A stretch of DNA of 53,542 nt from a virus: the IMG/VR virus record IMGVR_UViG_3300010354_000121, positions 1 to 53,542 of that record; one strand, written 5' to 3'. This document shows positions 19,471-28,362 of the stretch, one piece after another. The position numbers and the translations under genes are program-made. The notes under the pieces were generated by a model that made no database searches, was not told where the DNA came from, and was given only the letters and a program-made list of their open reading frames with translations. How positions within the stretch are numbered: position 1 is the stretch's first letter; every line of letters starts with the position of its first letter.

Positions 19471-19923
19471 ATGACTAAAAAATTTAAAGAATTAAATGAT
19501 GCCTTTGATATTGAGGTTAAAAGTGAGGTCATATCCACGGCAATAGAACCCAAAAAAGAAGAGCAAGCCAAAAAAACTGACATCAAACAAGATTATGAGT
19601 ACTCAAGGGCTACTTTGACATCTTTAGTTGATAAGGGCCAAGAGGCAATTGAGGGTATTTTAGAATTGGCCAGAGAAACAGATTCACCTAGGGCCTATGA
19701 GGTGGTTGGTCAACTTATTAAAACAGTGACTGATTCTGCCGAAAAGTTGATGGATATTCAGAAGAAACTTAAAGACCTAGAACAAGAAAAAACGGCCAAT
19801 ACTGTTACGAATAATGCCTTGTTTGTTGGGACCACTAATGAAGTTTTGACTTTATTAAAAAATGAATTGAAATTAAAACCTAATAAAACTATAAATAATA
19901 AGAATACAGAAGATGAAAAATGA
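19471..19923 (+). CDS. 16: Small terminase subunit gp16
   Basis: This 150-residue protein sits in the usual place between gp15 and gp17. It has YEYSRATLTSLVDKGQEAIE, LARETDSPRAYEVVGQLIK and DSAEKLMDIQKKLKDLEQ (a coiled-coil-like stretch near residues 85-112), then FVGTTNEVLTLLK. This matches cyanophage gp16. It recognises or regulates DNA for packaging by gp17. It ends in ATGA overlapping the next gene. Confidence 0.88.
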   Translation: MTKKFKELNDAFDIEVKSEVISTAIEPKKEEQAKKTDIKQDYEYSRATLTSLVDKGQEAIEGILELARETDSPRAYEVVGQLIKTVTDSAEKLMDIQKKLKDLEQEKTANTVTNNALFVGTTNEVLTLLKNELKLKPNKTINNKNTEDEK

Positions 19924-21515
19924 AGAAACTTTCAGAAGACCATAAAGAAATCGCCTCTGGTCAAAAAATGGACGATGAGGGTTACATGGCGAAAGTAGAG
20001 ATGCAAAAAATTGTTCAGTCTCTCAATACATTGAAAAAAGTTATTAAAACTTCTGATCAGCAAATTCCGGCCTGGGTACAAAGTAAAATTACAAAGGCGA
20101 GTGATTATCTGGATATCGCAGCCGATTATCTTTCTTCTGATGTTGAGATGGATGAAGAGTTGGATATGAAAGCCTTTGAAGCAAATTTAAAAAGAGTCGG
20201 AAAAGAGGTTCGGGATACCCTTAAGAAAAGGGAAGAACGGTTAGAAAAAGAAAAATCTTCAAATAAACCACCTCAAAAACCTAAAAGTCCAGAACTTCCA
20301 AGTTTTGTAAAGAAAGAGGAAGTTTCTTTGGTTGATAAAATCCTGGCCGAAATGATGGATGAAAAGCCAGGATGTGATACAAAAAAGCCAAAAAAGCTAA
20401 GTGCAATTGCAAAAAAACATAAAGTCTCCATTGAATCACTTGAAAAGCAATTGCAAAAAGGCATTAAAATTGAAATGGAACACACCAGCGACAAAGGTGA
20501 GGCTGAAACTATTGCTCTTCATCACCTAGACGAAATTCCCGATTATTATTCTAGGCTTCATAAGATGGAAAAGGGTGCCGAGATAAATGAAGAATCAAAA
20601 TCAGGAGATTCTAATTTAAGAGATTGGTTTAAAAAATCTAGTGGAAAAGACCCTAAAACGGGTAAAGAAGTTCCTGGGTGGGTTCAGATTGGTGGTCCTT
20701 ATGCTGGGGCTCCTTGTGCTAGACAGCCTGGACAAAAATCTACCCCAAAATGTGGTAGTTCTAAGATGGCAGCAAATTTATCAGATAAGGAAGAAGAAAA
20801 AGCATTTAATATAAAAAATAGGAAGGATCCAAATCAACCAGAAAAGACGGGTTCGGCAAAACCAACTTATGTAAAAACTGAACTCGAAGAAAAAGAAGGA
20901 AAAAAAGATGCCTGTTATCATAAAGTAAAATCTAGGTATCGAGTATGGCCAAGTGCCTACGGCTCTGGTGCATTGGTTAAATGCCGTAAAGTTGGTGCTG
21001 ATAATTGGGGTAAAACAGTAGACGAGGCAACAACCCGCCTTCCAATGCAGAATGGCCAGCTTCTTAGGGTTCTTATCAATTGGAGAGGCAAGCATCTTTC
21101 GGTTCAGATGTTCTTCCCTCAATTAGGAACTCCTAAAAGAGACGAAATTACTTATGCAGTGAATAAGGTTTATCCAGAGGCCAGAGTAATTAGTTATGTA
21201 CCTTGTGAAATGGATTCAAGCATTCCTATTGTTCAGATGAGAGAGGAGTCTGAAATTAATGAAGACTGGCAAAAAGTTAATAAAAAGGACAGAACTGATG
21301 GGATGAGTCAAAAGGCGGTAGATGCTTATAGAAGGGAAAATCCAGGTTCAGAATTAAAAACGGCAGTAACAGAAAAAAATCCATCAGGGAAAAGAAAACA
21401 AAGAAGAATTGATTACTGTACAAGATCAAAGGGTCAACAAGATATGCATAATATTGATTGCTCTAAGACCCCAGATAAACCAATTTGTAAAGCAAGGCGT
21501 CGTTGGAAGTGTTGA
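19920..21515 (+). CDS. Multidomain protein with DUF5661- and DUF5872-like segments
   Basis: This 531-residue, very lysine/glutamate-rich ORF lies between the two terminase genes. From memory, residues ~165-220 (EHTSDKGEAETIALHHLDEIPDYY, split over motif) resemble DUF5661, and residues ~235-285 (NLRDWFKKSSGKDPKTGKE, QIGGPYAGAPCARQPGQ) resemble DUF5872. Residues ~345-375 (ACYHKVKSRYRVWPSAYG) and the C-terminus (RRIDYCTRSKGQQDMHNIDC) carry two more cysteine-bearing basic modules seen in phage virion proteins. Several cysteines occur, so metal binding or disulphides are possible. The start overlaps gp16 by ATGA, and a strong terminator follows. A virion-packaged role is plausible but unproven. 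Confidence 0.7.
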   Translation: MKKLSEDHKEIASGQKMDDEGYMAKVEMQKIVQSLNTLKKVIKTSDQQIPAWVQSKITKASDYLDIAADYLSSDVEMDEELDMKAFEANLKRVGKEVRDTLKKREERLEKEKSSNKPPQKPKSPELPSFVKKEEVSLVDKILAEMMDEKPGCDTKKPKKLSAIAKKHKVSIESLEKQLQKGIKIEMEHTSDKGEAETIALHHLDEIPDYYSRLHKMEKGAEINEESKSGDSNLRDWFKKSSGKDPKTGKEVPGWVQIGGPYAGAPCARQPGQKSTPKCGSSKMAANLSDKEEEKAFNIKNRKDPNQPEKTGSAKPTYVKTELEEKEGKKDACYHKVKSRYRVWPSAYGSGALVKCRKVGADNWGKTVDEATTRLPMQNGQLLRVLINWRGKHLSVQMFFPQLGTPKRDEITYAVNKVYPEARVISYVPCEMDSSIPIVQMREESEINEDWQKVNKKDRTDGMSQKAVDAYRRENPGSELKTAVTEKNPSGKRKQRRIDYCTRSKGQQDMHNIDCSKTPDKPICKARRRWKC

Positions 21516-21535
21516 TATTTAAATAGTTATTATGT

Positions 21536-21542
21536 CTAAATA
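21536..21542 (+). promoter_or_regulatory. Late promoter (CTAAATA) for a candidate small RNA
   Basis: CTAAATAATA lies 8 nt before the left arm of a long inverted repeat and ~40 nt before a terminator, with no ORF between them. It is placed the same way as the motif at 51064. Confidence 0.5.
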
Positions 21543-21549
21543 ATAATAA

Positions 21550-21613
21550 GTCTGTTCAGATGGCACTCTCTACAGACAGAAAAGGCGCTTCTTTATGAGG
21601 CGCCTTTTCTTTT
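21550..21613 (+). ncRNA. Candidate small RNA, copy 1 (before gp17)
   Basis: A transcript started from the late promoter at 21536 and ended at the terminator at 21580-21613 would be about 64 nt and holds no ORF. It has the left stem arm TCTGTTCAGATGGCA, the core CTCTACAGACA shared with copy 2 at 51095, and a 12-bp terminator hairpin. GTCTGT near its 5' end can also pair with ACAGAC in the core. The arm is complementary, with one G-U, to TGCCATCTGAATAGA in the leader of gp17. Inference from sequence layout only. Confidence 0.45.
21580..21613 (+). terminator. Rho-independent terminator before gp17
   Basis: Stem AAAAGGCGCTTC (21580-21591) pairs with GAGGCGCCTTTT (21597-21608), 12 bp with one G-U, loop of 5 nt, followed by CTTTT. 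It ends transcription from the gp16 side. Confidence 0.85.
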
Positions 21614-21629
21614 ATGGAGAATTATTAAT

Positions 21630-21636
21630 CTAAATA
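21630..21636 (+). promoter_or_regulatory. Late promoter (CTAAATA) for gp17
   Basis: CTAAATAATAATGCC; nearly the same 15-mer (CTAAATAATATTGCC) precedes the HNH gene at 51157. The start site would fall in or next to the right arm of the inverted repeat, so the gp17 leader carries most of that arm. Confidence 0.6.
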
Positions 21637-21673
21637 ATAATGCCATCTGAATAGAATAGTAAAAGTAATTATT

Positions 21674-23764
21674 ATGTCTGATACAAATCATTACATGGGA
21701 AATCCGTTATTGAAACGGGCAAATATTCCCAGTGAATTTACACAAGAGCAATTAGTAGAATTAGCAAAATGTGCGGCTGATCCCGTGTATTTTGCTAAAA
21801 ATTATATTAAAATTGTTAACATCGATGATGGCCTTGTATCATTTGATATGTGGCCTTTTCAAGAAAAGATGCTTACTACTTTTCATGAAAATAGATTTAG
21901 TATTTGTAAACTTCCCCGTCAGCCGCTAGAAGATAATACCCCAATCCCGACTCCTAGTGGTTATAAAAAAATTAAAGATCTAAAAATAAATGACATTGTT
22001 TATGATTTATATGGAAAGAAAACAAAAGTCATAAACAAAGTAAGTTATAAAAATACCGAAAAATGTTATAAACTTTCTTTTAAAGGAAAAATATTTGAAG
22101 AAAAAATTTTTTGTGATAAGGATCACTTCTGGAGAGTATATTTTGACAATACTTGCCAAGTATTGACTACAGAGCAAATTTATAATTTAAAAAAAGAAAT
22201 TTTCTTAAAAAGACAATCGTTTAATACATTAGTTGATAATTGGGGCGAAGTAATAAAATTAGTATCAATAGAAGAAATTGAGCCCGTAAATGTTTCGTGT
22301 GTTGAAATAGAAAATAAGGACCATTCTTTTTTATGTGGTAAGAATTTTATACCCACGATGAACTGCGGAAAAAGCACCACGGCGGTATCATTCCTTCTAC
22401 ACTACGCAATTTTCAATGATAATGTCTCTATTGCTATTCTTGCAAACAAGGCATCAACAGCAAAAGATCTACTAGGAAGACTACAAGTATCTTTTGAAAA
22501 CCTTCCTAACTGGATGCAACAAGGTATTAAATCATGGAATAAAACGTCATTAGAACTTGAAAATGGATCAAAAATTATAACCGCATCAACTTCAGCATCT
22601 TCTGTTCGGGGGGGTTCTTATAATGTTATCTTCTTGGACGAATTTGCGTTCGTACCAAATAATGTGGCATTGAATTTTATGAATTCGGTTTATCCCACTA
22701 TTTCTTCTGGTAAAGACTCAAAAGTTATAGTTGTATCAACCCCAAATTCGCTTAATCATTTCTATAAAATGTGGGATGATGCTATAAAAAAAGAAAATGA
22801 TTATGTTCCACTAGAAATTAACTGGAATGACGTTCCTGGAAGAGACGAAGAATGGAGAAAGAAAACTATTGCAAACCTAGGCTCTGAGAAAGCCTTCGAC
22901 CAGGAATTCAACTGTTCTTTCCTCGGATCATCAGACACTTTAATTTCTGGAGCAAAACTCCAAACAATGGTACATAATAAACCAATAAAATCTAAAAAAT
23001 TTCTTGATACTTATGAAGAGCCAATAGAAGAACATCAATACATGATAACCGTTGACGTTGCAAGAGGCGTTGATCTTGACTATTCGGCATTTACTGTTAT
23101 TGACATAACCAAAATGCCTTATAAAATGGTAGCAAAATACCGGGACAACACAATCAAACCGATTATGTTCCCCTATATTGTCAAAGATGTTGGGCTCCAT
23201 TATAATAAGGCCTTTGTTTTATGTGAGACAAATGACGTTGGAGATCAGGTTGCCAATGCCCTTCATTATGACCTCCAATACCCCAATCTACTTACCTGTT
23301 TTATTAAAGGAAGACAGGGGCAAGTTTTAGGTCAGGGTTTTGGTGGAAATCGAGTTGAGTATGGCGTTAAGATGTCTAAAAACGTCAAAAAACTAGGCTC
23401 GATCAACCTAAAAATGTTAATCGAAGAAGATAAACTATTAATCAATGATTACGACACGATTAATGAATTATCGACATTTATTCAAAAATCTAATTCTTTT
23501 ATGGCCGAGGAAGGCAAAAATGATGACCTTGTTGCTTGTTTGATCCTATTTGCCTGGGCCTCAACAAACGAGTACTTCAAAGAAATCACCGATGATGATA
23601 TTAGAAAAAGACTATTCCAAGAAAAACAGGCCAATGAAGAGAACGATATGCTCCCAATTGGGTTCTTAGAAAACGGTCTACAAGAAGAAACATTTGTAGA
23701 AGAAGATAAACTTTGGCATGTTGTTTCTAATGAAGAACTAGCCACCCTTTGGAATTTCTATTAA
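21674..23764 (+). CDS. 17: Large terminase subunit gp17 with an in-frame intein
   Basis: The protein is 696 residues; without the intein (residues 84-230) it is 549, the usual size for cyanophage gp17. It is the ATP-driven packaging motor and headful nuclease. The P-loop reads LPRQ (80-83), then intein, then CGKST (231-235). Walker B is VIFLDEF with D322/E323. The nuclease domain begins with TVDVARG (D461) and is followed by a LCETNDVGDQ motif. The intein must be spliced out for ATPase activity because it splits the P-loop. Only a weak ribosome site precedes the ATG. The leader holds one arm of a long inverted repeat. Confidence 0.95.
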   Translation: MSDTNHYMGNPLLKRANIPSEFTQEQLVELAKCAADPVYFAKNYIKIVNIDDGLVSFDMWPFQEKMLTTFHENRFSICKLPRQPLEDNTPIPTPSGYKKIKDLKINDIVYDLYGKKTKVINKVSYKNTEKCYKLSFKGKIFEEKIFCDKDHFWRVYFDNTCQVLTTEQIYNLKKEIFLKRQSFNTLVDNWGEVIKLVSIEEIEPVNVSCVEIENKDHSFLCGKNFIPTMNCGKSTTAVSFLLHYAIFNDNVSIAILANKASTAKDLLGRLQVSFENLPNWMQQGIKSWNKTSLELENGSKIITASTSASSVRGGSYNVIFLDEFAFVPNNVALNFMNSVYPTISSGKDSKVIVVSTPNSLNHFYKMWDDAIKKENDYVPLEINWNDVPGRDEEWRKKTIANLGSEKAFDQEFNCSFLGSSDTLISGAKLQTMVHNKPIKSKKFLDTYEEPIEEHQYMITVDVARGVDLDYSAFTVIDITKMPYKMVAKYRDNTIKPIMFPYIVKDVGLHYNKAFVLCETNDVGDQVANALHYDLQYPNLLTCFIKGRQGQVLGQGFGGNRVEYGVKMSKNVKKLGSINLKMLIEEDKLLINDYDTINELSTFIQKSNSFMAEEGKNDDLVACLILFAWASTNEYFKEITDDDIRKRLFQEKQANEENDMLPIGFLENGLQEETFVEEDKLWHVVSNEELATLWNFY
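21923..22363 (+). mobile_element. Class 3-like mini-intein (147 aa) in the gp17 P-loop
   Basis: The insert runs from P84 (LEDNTPIPTPSGYKKI follows, an intein block A) to N230 before C231. Block B is FCDKDHFW with His68 and Trp70 of the intein. Block F is VSCVEIENKDHSFLCG with Cys126. Block G is NFIPTMN with Thr145 and terminal Asn147. The first residue is Pro, not Cys or Ser, and the Trp/Cys/Thr positions match the WCT triplet that defines class 3 inteins, in which the block F Cys starts splicing. The penultimate residue is Met, not His. The +1 residue is Cys. At 147 residues it has no room for a homing endonuclease. Confidence 0.88.
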
Positions 23765-23777
23765 ACATTATTTTTTT

Positions 23778-23784
23778 CTAAATA
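23778..23784 (+). promoter_or_regulatory. Late promoter (CTAAATA) for gp18
   Basis: TTTTTTTCTAAATAATTAA lies just after the gp17 stop and 31 nt before the gp18 start, which has its own AAAGGGAG ribosome site. Confidence 0.65.
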
Positions 23785-23815
23785 ATTAATAGCAAATATA
23801 TTAAAGGGAGTACAC

Positions 23816-25987
23816 ATGGCTACACCTCAATTATCTCCTGGGGTTCTAATTAGGGAAGTTGATCTTACAGTTGGAAGAGTCGAAAACGTTTTAGATAATA
23901 TTGGCGCAATTGCTGGTCCTTTCCCAATTGGACCTGTCGAAGAAGCAGTAGATATTACAACCGAACAAGATCTAATCAACGTCTTTGGCAAACCCCAGTC
24001 CACTGATTCTCAGTATGAGTACTGGATGAGTGCTTCCTCATTCCTCACTTATGGTGGTGTTCTAAAGGTCGTAAGAACCAGTGGCTCAAATTTATTAAAC
24101 GCAACCGCTGTAAGAAATGCTGCCGGCGTTTCAACTGCTGGTATTGGTGTCACCATCAAAAACTTCGATGATTATGAGCTAAACCACGACGATGATTCTA
24201 AGGACTATGTATTTGCGGCCAAGACTCCTGGTACTTGGGCAAATAATCTAAAAGTTGCCATTATTGATGACAAGGCCGACCAAATCCTAGGTGTAACTAC
24301 TTCTGTTGCGACTGCGGCAGTAGTTGGTCAAGGTGTTACTGCTGCAATTGTAAACCAGACTATTCCTGGTATTGGAATTACTTCTGTTTTTGATGGATAT
24401 ATAAAAGGCATCATCACTGGTGTTGGCACTTCTACTCTTGATGTAAAAATTGTTTCTCTTGTTGCTGCTGGCTCTACCGTAGATATTCCAGTAAATTATC
24501 AGCAACTAAATCAAGGTGGTTCTTTCCTTGTAGGGAACACTGTAACTGTAACTAATTCTACTGGTGTAGCAGTTACTTCTCATACCCTTACTGAAGTAAG
24601 TGATTGGTATGATAATCAGTTTATCGAACTAACTAATTCGAGAATTCTTTGGAGTTCAATTGCTCCTAAACCAGTTTCTACTCAATATGCACTAGATCGC
24701 AATGCAAAAAATGATGCGATCCACGTTGCTATTATTGATGATACTGGCAGTCTAACCGGAATTGCTGGCAATCTTCTTGAAAAACATCTATTCCTTTCAA
24801 AGGCTGAAGATTCTATTTCGGCGGTTAATCCGGCCCAGAGAAACTGGTGGAAAACATATATCGCCCAATTCTCTAATTATGTTTATGTTGGCGATAACCC
24901 CTCAGACAACACTAATCCTAACGAAAATGTCTATCAGACTGGATTCTCTTCTGGATTTGTTACTCTTTCAACTACACAAGGACAATGGAATCTTCCAGTC
25001 CAAGGAAAGACCTTTTCCGCAATTGGTAATGTAACTTATAACCTTTCTGGTGGTAAAAATTATACCCCCACTGATGGCTATACCACGACTCTTGGCGATC
25101 TAGTCAATGCCTACAGACTATTTTCTAACCGCAATGAAATCGATGTTGATTATCTGATTATGGGTCCAAGCCTAGGTGATAAATTTGAATCCCAGGCAAA
25201 AGCCCAGGAACTTATTTCTATTGCAAACCAAAGAAAAGATTGTATTGCTGTTATTTCTCCTCATAGGGGTGACGTAGTAGACATTACTAATTCTGATACT
25301 CAAACCGATAATATCATTCAGTTCTTTGCTCCACTGACTTCTTCTTCTTATACTGTCTTTGATGATAATTATAAGTACACTTATGATCGTTTCAACAACA
25401 AGTTCCGTTACGTTGCTTGTAATGCAGATACTGCCGGTCTAATGGTAAGGACAAATATTGTTTCTTTCCCATGGTTCTCTCCTGCTGGTCAGCAAAGAGG
25501 TGTTCTTAATAATGCTATTAAACTTGCATATAATGCAAGCAAGGCCCAGCGAGATCAACTCTACCCCCAGCGCATTAATTCTTATATAAATCAGCCTGGC
25601 GCTGGCGTTCTTCTCTTCGGAGATAAGACGGCTCTTGGCTATGCTTCTGCCTTTGATAGAATTAACGTTCGTAGACTATTCCTGACTATTGAACAGGCCA
25701 TTGAAAGCAGTGCAACTGCCCAGCTCTTTGAACTCAACGATGATATCACTCGTTCTAACTTTATTAATACTATAGAACCCTATCTCCGTGATGTTCAGGC
25801 CAAGCGAGGTATTATTGACTTCAGGATTATTTGTGATGAAACAAATAACACCCCGGATGTAATTGATAACAATGAGTTCAGGGCCGATATTTTCATCAAA
25901 CCTGCCAAGTCTATTAATTATGTCACTCTCACCTTTGTTGCCACTAGAACTAGTGCAAGTTTTGAAGAAGTAACTGGTAGAGTTTAA
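23816..25987 (+). CDS. 18: Tail sheath protein gp18
   Basis: This 723-residue protein has the sheath start MATPQLSPGVLIREVDLT, then VGPF-like IAGPFPIGPVEE, YGGVLKVVRTS near residue 80, and the C-terminal domain with KFRYVACNADTAGLMVRT, SPAGQQRGVL, VLLFGDKTALGYASAFDRINVRR (split over motif) and FIKPAKSINYVTLTFVATRT at the end. It forms the contractile sheath around the gp19 tube. A clear AAAGGGAG ribosome site precedes the ATG, which fits a high-copy virion protein. The codon use is visibly richer in C-ending codons than in the fibre genes. Confidence 0.95.
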   Translation: MATPQLSPGVLIREVDLTVGRVENVLDNIGAIAGPFPIGPVEEAVDITTEQDLINVFGKPQSTDSQYEYWMSASSFLTYGGVLKVVRTSGSNLLNATAVRNAAGVSTAGIGVTIKNFDDYELNHDDDSKDYVFAAKTPGTWANNLKVAIIDDKADQILGVTTSVATAAVVGQGVTAAIVNQTIPGIGITSVFDGYIKGIITGVGTSTLDVKIVSLVAAGSTVDIPVNYQQLNQGGSFLVGNTVTVTNSTGVAVTSHTLTEVSDWYDNQFIELTNSRILWSSIAPKPVSTQYALDRNAKNDAIHVAIIDDTGSLTGIAGNLLEKHLFLSKAEDSISAVNPAQRNWWKTYIAQFSNYVYVGDNPSDNTNPNENVYQTGFSSGFVTLSTTQGQWNLPVQGKTFSAIGNVTYNLSGGKNYTPTDGYTTTLGDLVNAYRLFSNRNEIDVDYLIMGPSLGDKFESQAKAQELISIANQRKDCIAVISPHRGDVVDITNSDTQTDNIIQFFAPLTSSSYTVFDDNYKYTYDRFNNKFRYVACNADTAGLMVRTNIVSFPWFSPAGQQRGVLNNAIKLAYNASKAQRDQLYPQRINSYINQPGAGVLLFGDKTALGYASAFDRINVRRLFLTIEQAIESSATAQLFELNDDITRSNFINTIEPYLRDVQAKRGIIDFRIICDETNNTPDVIDNNEFRADIFIKPAKSINYVTLTFVATRTSASFEEVTGRV

Positions 25988-26019
25988 TTATTTAAAGCAA
26001 ACTAAGGAGGACTTAAAAA

Positions 26020-26649
26020 ATGACACTTCGCACTATTTCACAATTCAAAAGCAAACTACAAGGTGGTGGAGCACGGCCCAATCTATTTGAGGTTTCTATT
26101 CCATCATTCCCCCCTGCGCTTCAAAGTGCCTGGACCAATTCAGTATCAGAAAAGTTTAATTTTATGTGTGAGGCAACTTCAATGCCTGCCTCAACAGTAA
26201 ACCCTATTGATATTCCTTTTAGAGGAAGAATTCTTAAGGTAGCTGGTGATCGTACTATTGATATTTGGTCTGTTACTGTAATTAATGATGAAGACTTTGA
26301 CATTCGCTCGGCGTTTGAAAAGTGGGCAAACCTCATTAGTAAATTAGATAATGCTTCTGGTGCTACTGATCCAAATGCCTACATGGTAAATGCTTTTGTC
26401 AAGCAATTGGGCAGAGGAGCCCAACAATATGCCACAACAAATAATAGTGGAAATACGTCTGCAGTCTTAAGAACCTATAAATTATATGATATTTGGCCTT
26501 CTTCTGTTGGTGCAATTGATCTTTCTTATGCTGATAACAATACCATTGAAAGATTTACTGTAGACTTTCAGATGCAATGGTTTGAAGTTGGAGATACTTC
26601 TTCTGGTGGGGCCTCTAATGCCAATCTAAGTGGTGACGTGATTCAATAA
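26020..26649 (+). CDS. 19: Tail tube protein gp19
   Basis: The 209-residue product has RTISQFKSKLQGGGARPNLF at the N-terminus, FMCEATSMPASTV, IPFRGRILKVAGDRTI and TVINDEDFDIRSAFEKW, the typical gp19 tube signature. It builds the inner tail tube. A very strong AAGGAGGA ribosome site lies 10 nt before the ATG, in keeping with high expression. It follows the sheath gene by 32 nt. Confidence 0.95.
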   Translation: MTLRTISQFKSKLQGGGARPNLFEVSIPSFPPALQSAWTNSVSEKFNFMCEATSMPASTVNPIDIPFRGRILKVAGDRTIDIWSVTVINDEDFDIRSAFEKWANLISKLDNASGATDPNAYMVNAFVKQLGRGAQQYATTNNSGNTSAVLRTYKLYDIWPSSVGAIDLSYADNNTIERFTVDFQMQWFEVGDTSSGGASNANLSGDVIQ

Positions 26650-26652
26650 ATA
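26645..26652 (+). promoter_or_regulatory. Late promoter variant (AATAAATA) for gp20
   Basis: AATAAATA overlaps the gp19 TAA stop and lies 21 nt before the portal gene. One mismatch to TATAAATA. Confidence 0.45.
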
Positions 26653-26673
26653 GAATATCCCTAACTCTTAATT

Positions 26674-28362
26674 ATGGCAAAACTTTTTGGATTTTCTATT
26701 AATGATACAACAAAACTAAGTCAAACAGCAGTCTCCCCCATTCCTCAAAATGATGAGGATGGGGTTGACTATTATCTGACATCTGGTTTTTTTGGATCTT
26801 ATGTTGATATTGAAGGTGTATATAGAACCGAATATGATCTAATTCGCCGGTATCGTGAAATGTCACTTCATCCAGAAGTAGATTCGGCCATTGAAGATAT
26901 TGTAAATGAGGCAATTGTATCCGACTCTAATGATAGTCCGGTTCAAATAGAACTATCAAACCTAAATGCAAGTGATGGAATAAAGCAAAAAATAAGAGAC
27001 GAGTTTAAATATATTTTACAACTCTTAGATTTTGATAAAAAATGCCACGAAATTTACAGAAATTGGTACGTTGATGGTAGACTTTATTACCATAAAATAA
27101 TTGACTTTAAAAAACCAGAACTCGGAATCCAAGAACTGAGATATATCGATAGCCTCAAAATGAGGTATGTAAGACAGGCAAAGAAACCTGAAAAGGACAT
27201 AAATAGATTAAATCGCATGGGAGAAGAACCCGATCCAATGCGTCAATCTTTCCCTGAGATTGAAGAATATTTTGTATATAATTCAAAACCTAATTATCCA
27301 TTAACAAATACTTCTATTAGTGCAACCTCTTCTGAAAACGCCAAGAATGATGGGGCGATCAAATTTGCAAAAGATAGTATTGTTTATTGTACTTCAGGTC
27401 TAGTTGATAGAAATAAAAACACTACACTTTCTTACCTCAATAAAGCAATCAAATCACTCAACCAATTAAGAATGATTGAGGATAGTATTGTCATTTATAG
27501 GATGGTGAGAGGAACCGAAAGAAGAATTTTCTACATTGACGTGGGTAATATGCCTAAGGTCAAGGCCGAGCAATATCTCAAAGAAACAATGATGAGATAT
27601 AGAAACAAACTAAATTACAATATTGAAACCGGCGAAGTCCAGAATGACCGGAGATTTCAGAGTCTGATGGATGATTATTGGCTTCCTAGGAGAGAAGGTG
27701 GAAGAGGAACCGAAGTAACCACTCTTCCAGGTTCTAATAACCTAGGAGAACTAACCGATCTTAATTACTTCCAAAGGAAACTTTATAAGTCCCTAAATGT
27801 TCCGTCTTCTAGAATTGACGGGGAAAGCGGGTTTAATCTTGGCAGGTCTTCTGAGATCCTAAGGGATGAGGTTAAATTTTCTAAGTTCGTTGGAAGACTA
27901 AGAAAAAGATTTTCTAAACTTTTTGTTGATCTTCTCCGGACTCAGCTGATTCTAAAAAATATCATAACCCCAGAAGACTGGGAAGCAATGTCTGAGCACA
28001 TTCAATTTGATTATCTTTATGACAATCACTTTGCCGAACTTAAAGAATCGGAACTCTTAACGGAAAGACTGAATATGGTCTCAATGGCCGAACCTTATGT
28101 TGGTCGATATTTCTCTCAAGATTACCTAAGACGCAAGGTTCTAAGGCAAACCGACGAAGAAATTGTCGAGCAAGATATTCTTATTAAAAAAGAAATTGAA
28201 GAAGGAATAATTCCTGATCCATCAATTCCAGTAGATCCAGAAACTGGTCAACCACTTGCAGAACCTCCTGGTGATGCTATTGAAGGTGAAATGGGCAAGG
28301 TCCCAACAGAACCTGGAGTTAATACAAAGGCAATGGAGATGCCAAAAGGTGGCGAGATCTAA
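26674..28362 (+). CDS. 20: Portal protein gp20
   Basis: The 562-residue protein has the cyanophage gp20 landmarks: GFFGSYVDIEGVYRTEYDL, YREMSLHPEVDSAIEDIVNE near residue 65, DGRLYYHKIID, LRYIDSLKMRYVR, IYRMVRGTERRIFYIDVGNMP near residue 275, YRNKLNYN and the SRIDGESGFNLGRSSEI block near residue 380. It forms the dodecameric portal vertex where gp16/gp17 dock and the neck attaches. The C-terminus is proline/glutamate rich. Length is as expected for the family. Confidence 0.95.
   Translation: MAKLFGFSINDTTKLSQTAVSPIPQNDEDGVDYYLTSGFFGSYVDIEGVYRTEYDLIRRYREMSLHPEVDSAIEDIVNEAIVSDSNDSPVQIELSNLNASDGIKQKIRDEFKYILQLLDFDKKCHEIYRNWYVDGRLYYHKIIDFKKPELGIQELRYIDSLKMRYVRQAKKPEKDINRLNRMGEEPDPMRQSFPEIEEYFVYNSKPNYPLTNTSISATSSENAKNDGAIKFAKDSIVYCTSGLVDRNKNTTLSYLNKAIKSLNQLRMIEDSIVIYRMVRGTERRIFYIDVGNMPKVKAEQYLKETMMRYRNKLNYNIETGEVQNDRRFQSLMDDYWLPRREGGRGTEVTTLPGSNNLGELTDLNYFQRKLYKSLNVPSSRIDGESGFNLGRSSEILRDEVKFSKFVGRLRKRFSKLFVDLLRTQLILKNIITPEDWEAMSEHIQFDYLYDNHFAELKESELLTERLNMVSMAEPYVGRYFSQDYLRRKVLRQTDEEIVEQDILIKKEIEEGIIPDPSIPVDPETGQPLAEPPGDAIEGEMGKVPTEPGVNTKAMEMPKGGEI

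Larger units (their letters stand above)
21551..21655 (+). repeat. Long-range inverted repeat flanking terminator and late promoter, copy 1
   Basis: Arms 21551-21565 (TCTGTTCAGATGGCA) and 21641-21655 (TGCCATCTGAATAGA) pair over 15 bp with one G-U. Between them lie the core CTCTACAGACA, a terminator and a second CTAAATA. The copy at 51077-51182 has the same order but different arm sequences that still pair. Confidence 0.75.

Noticed and set aside
21923-22363. Homing endonuclease inside the terminase intein
   Set aside because: Only ~55 residues lie between blocks B and F; no LAGLIDADG or HNH motif is present.
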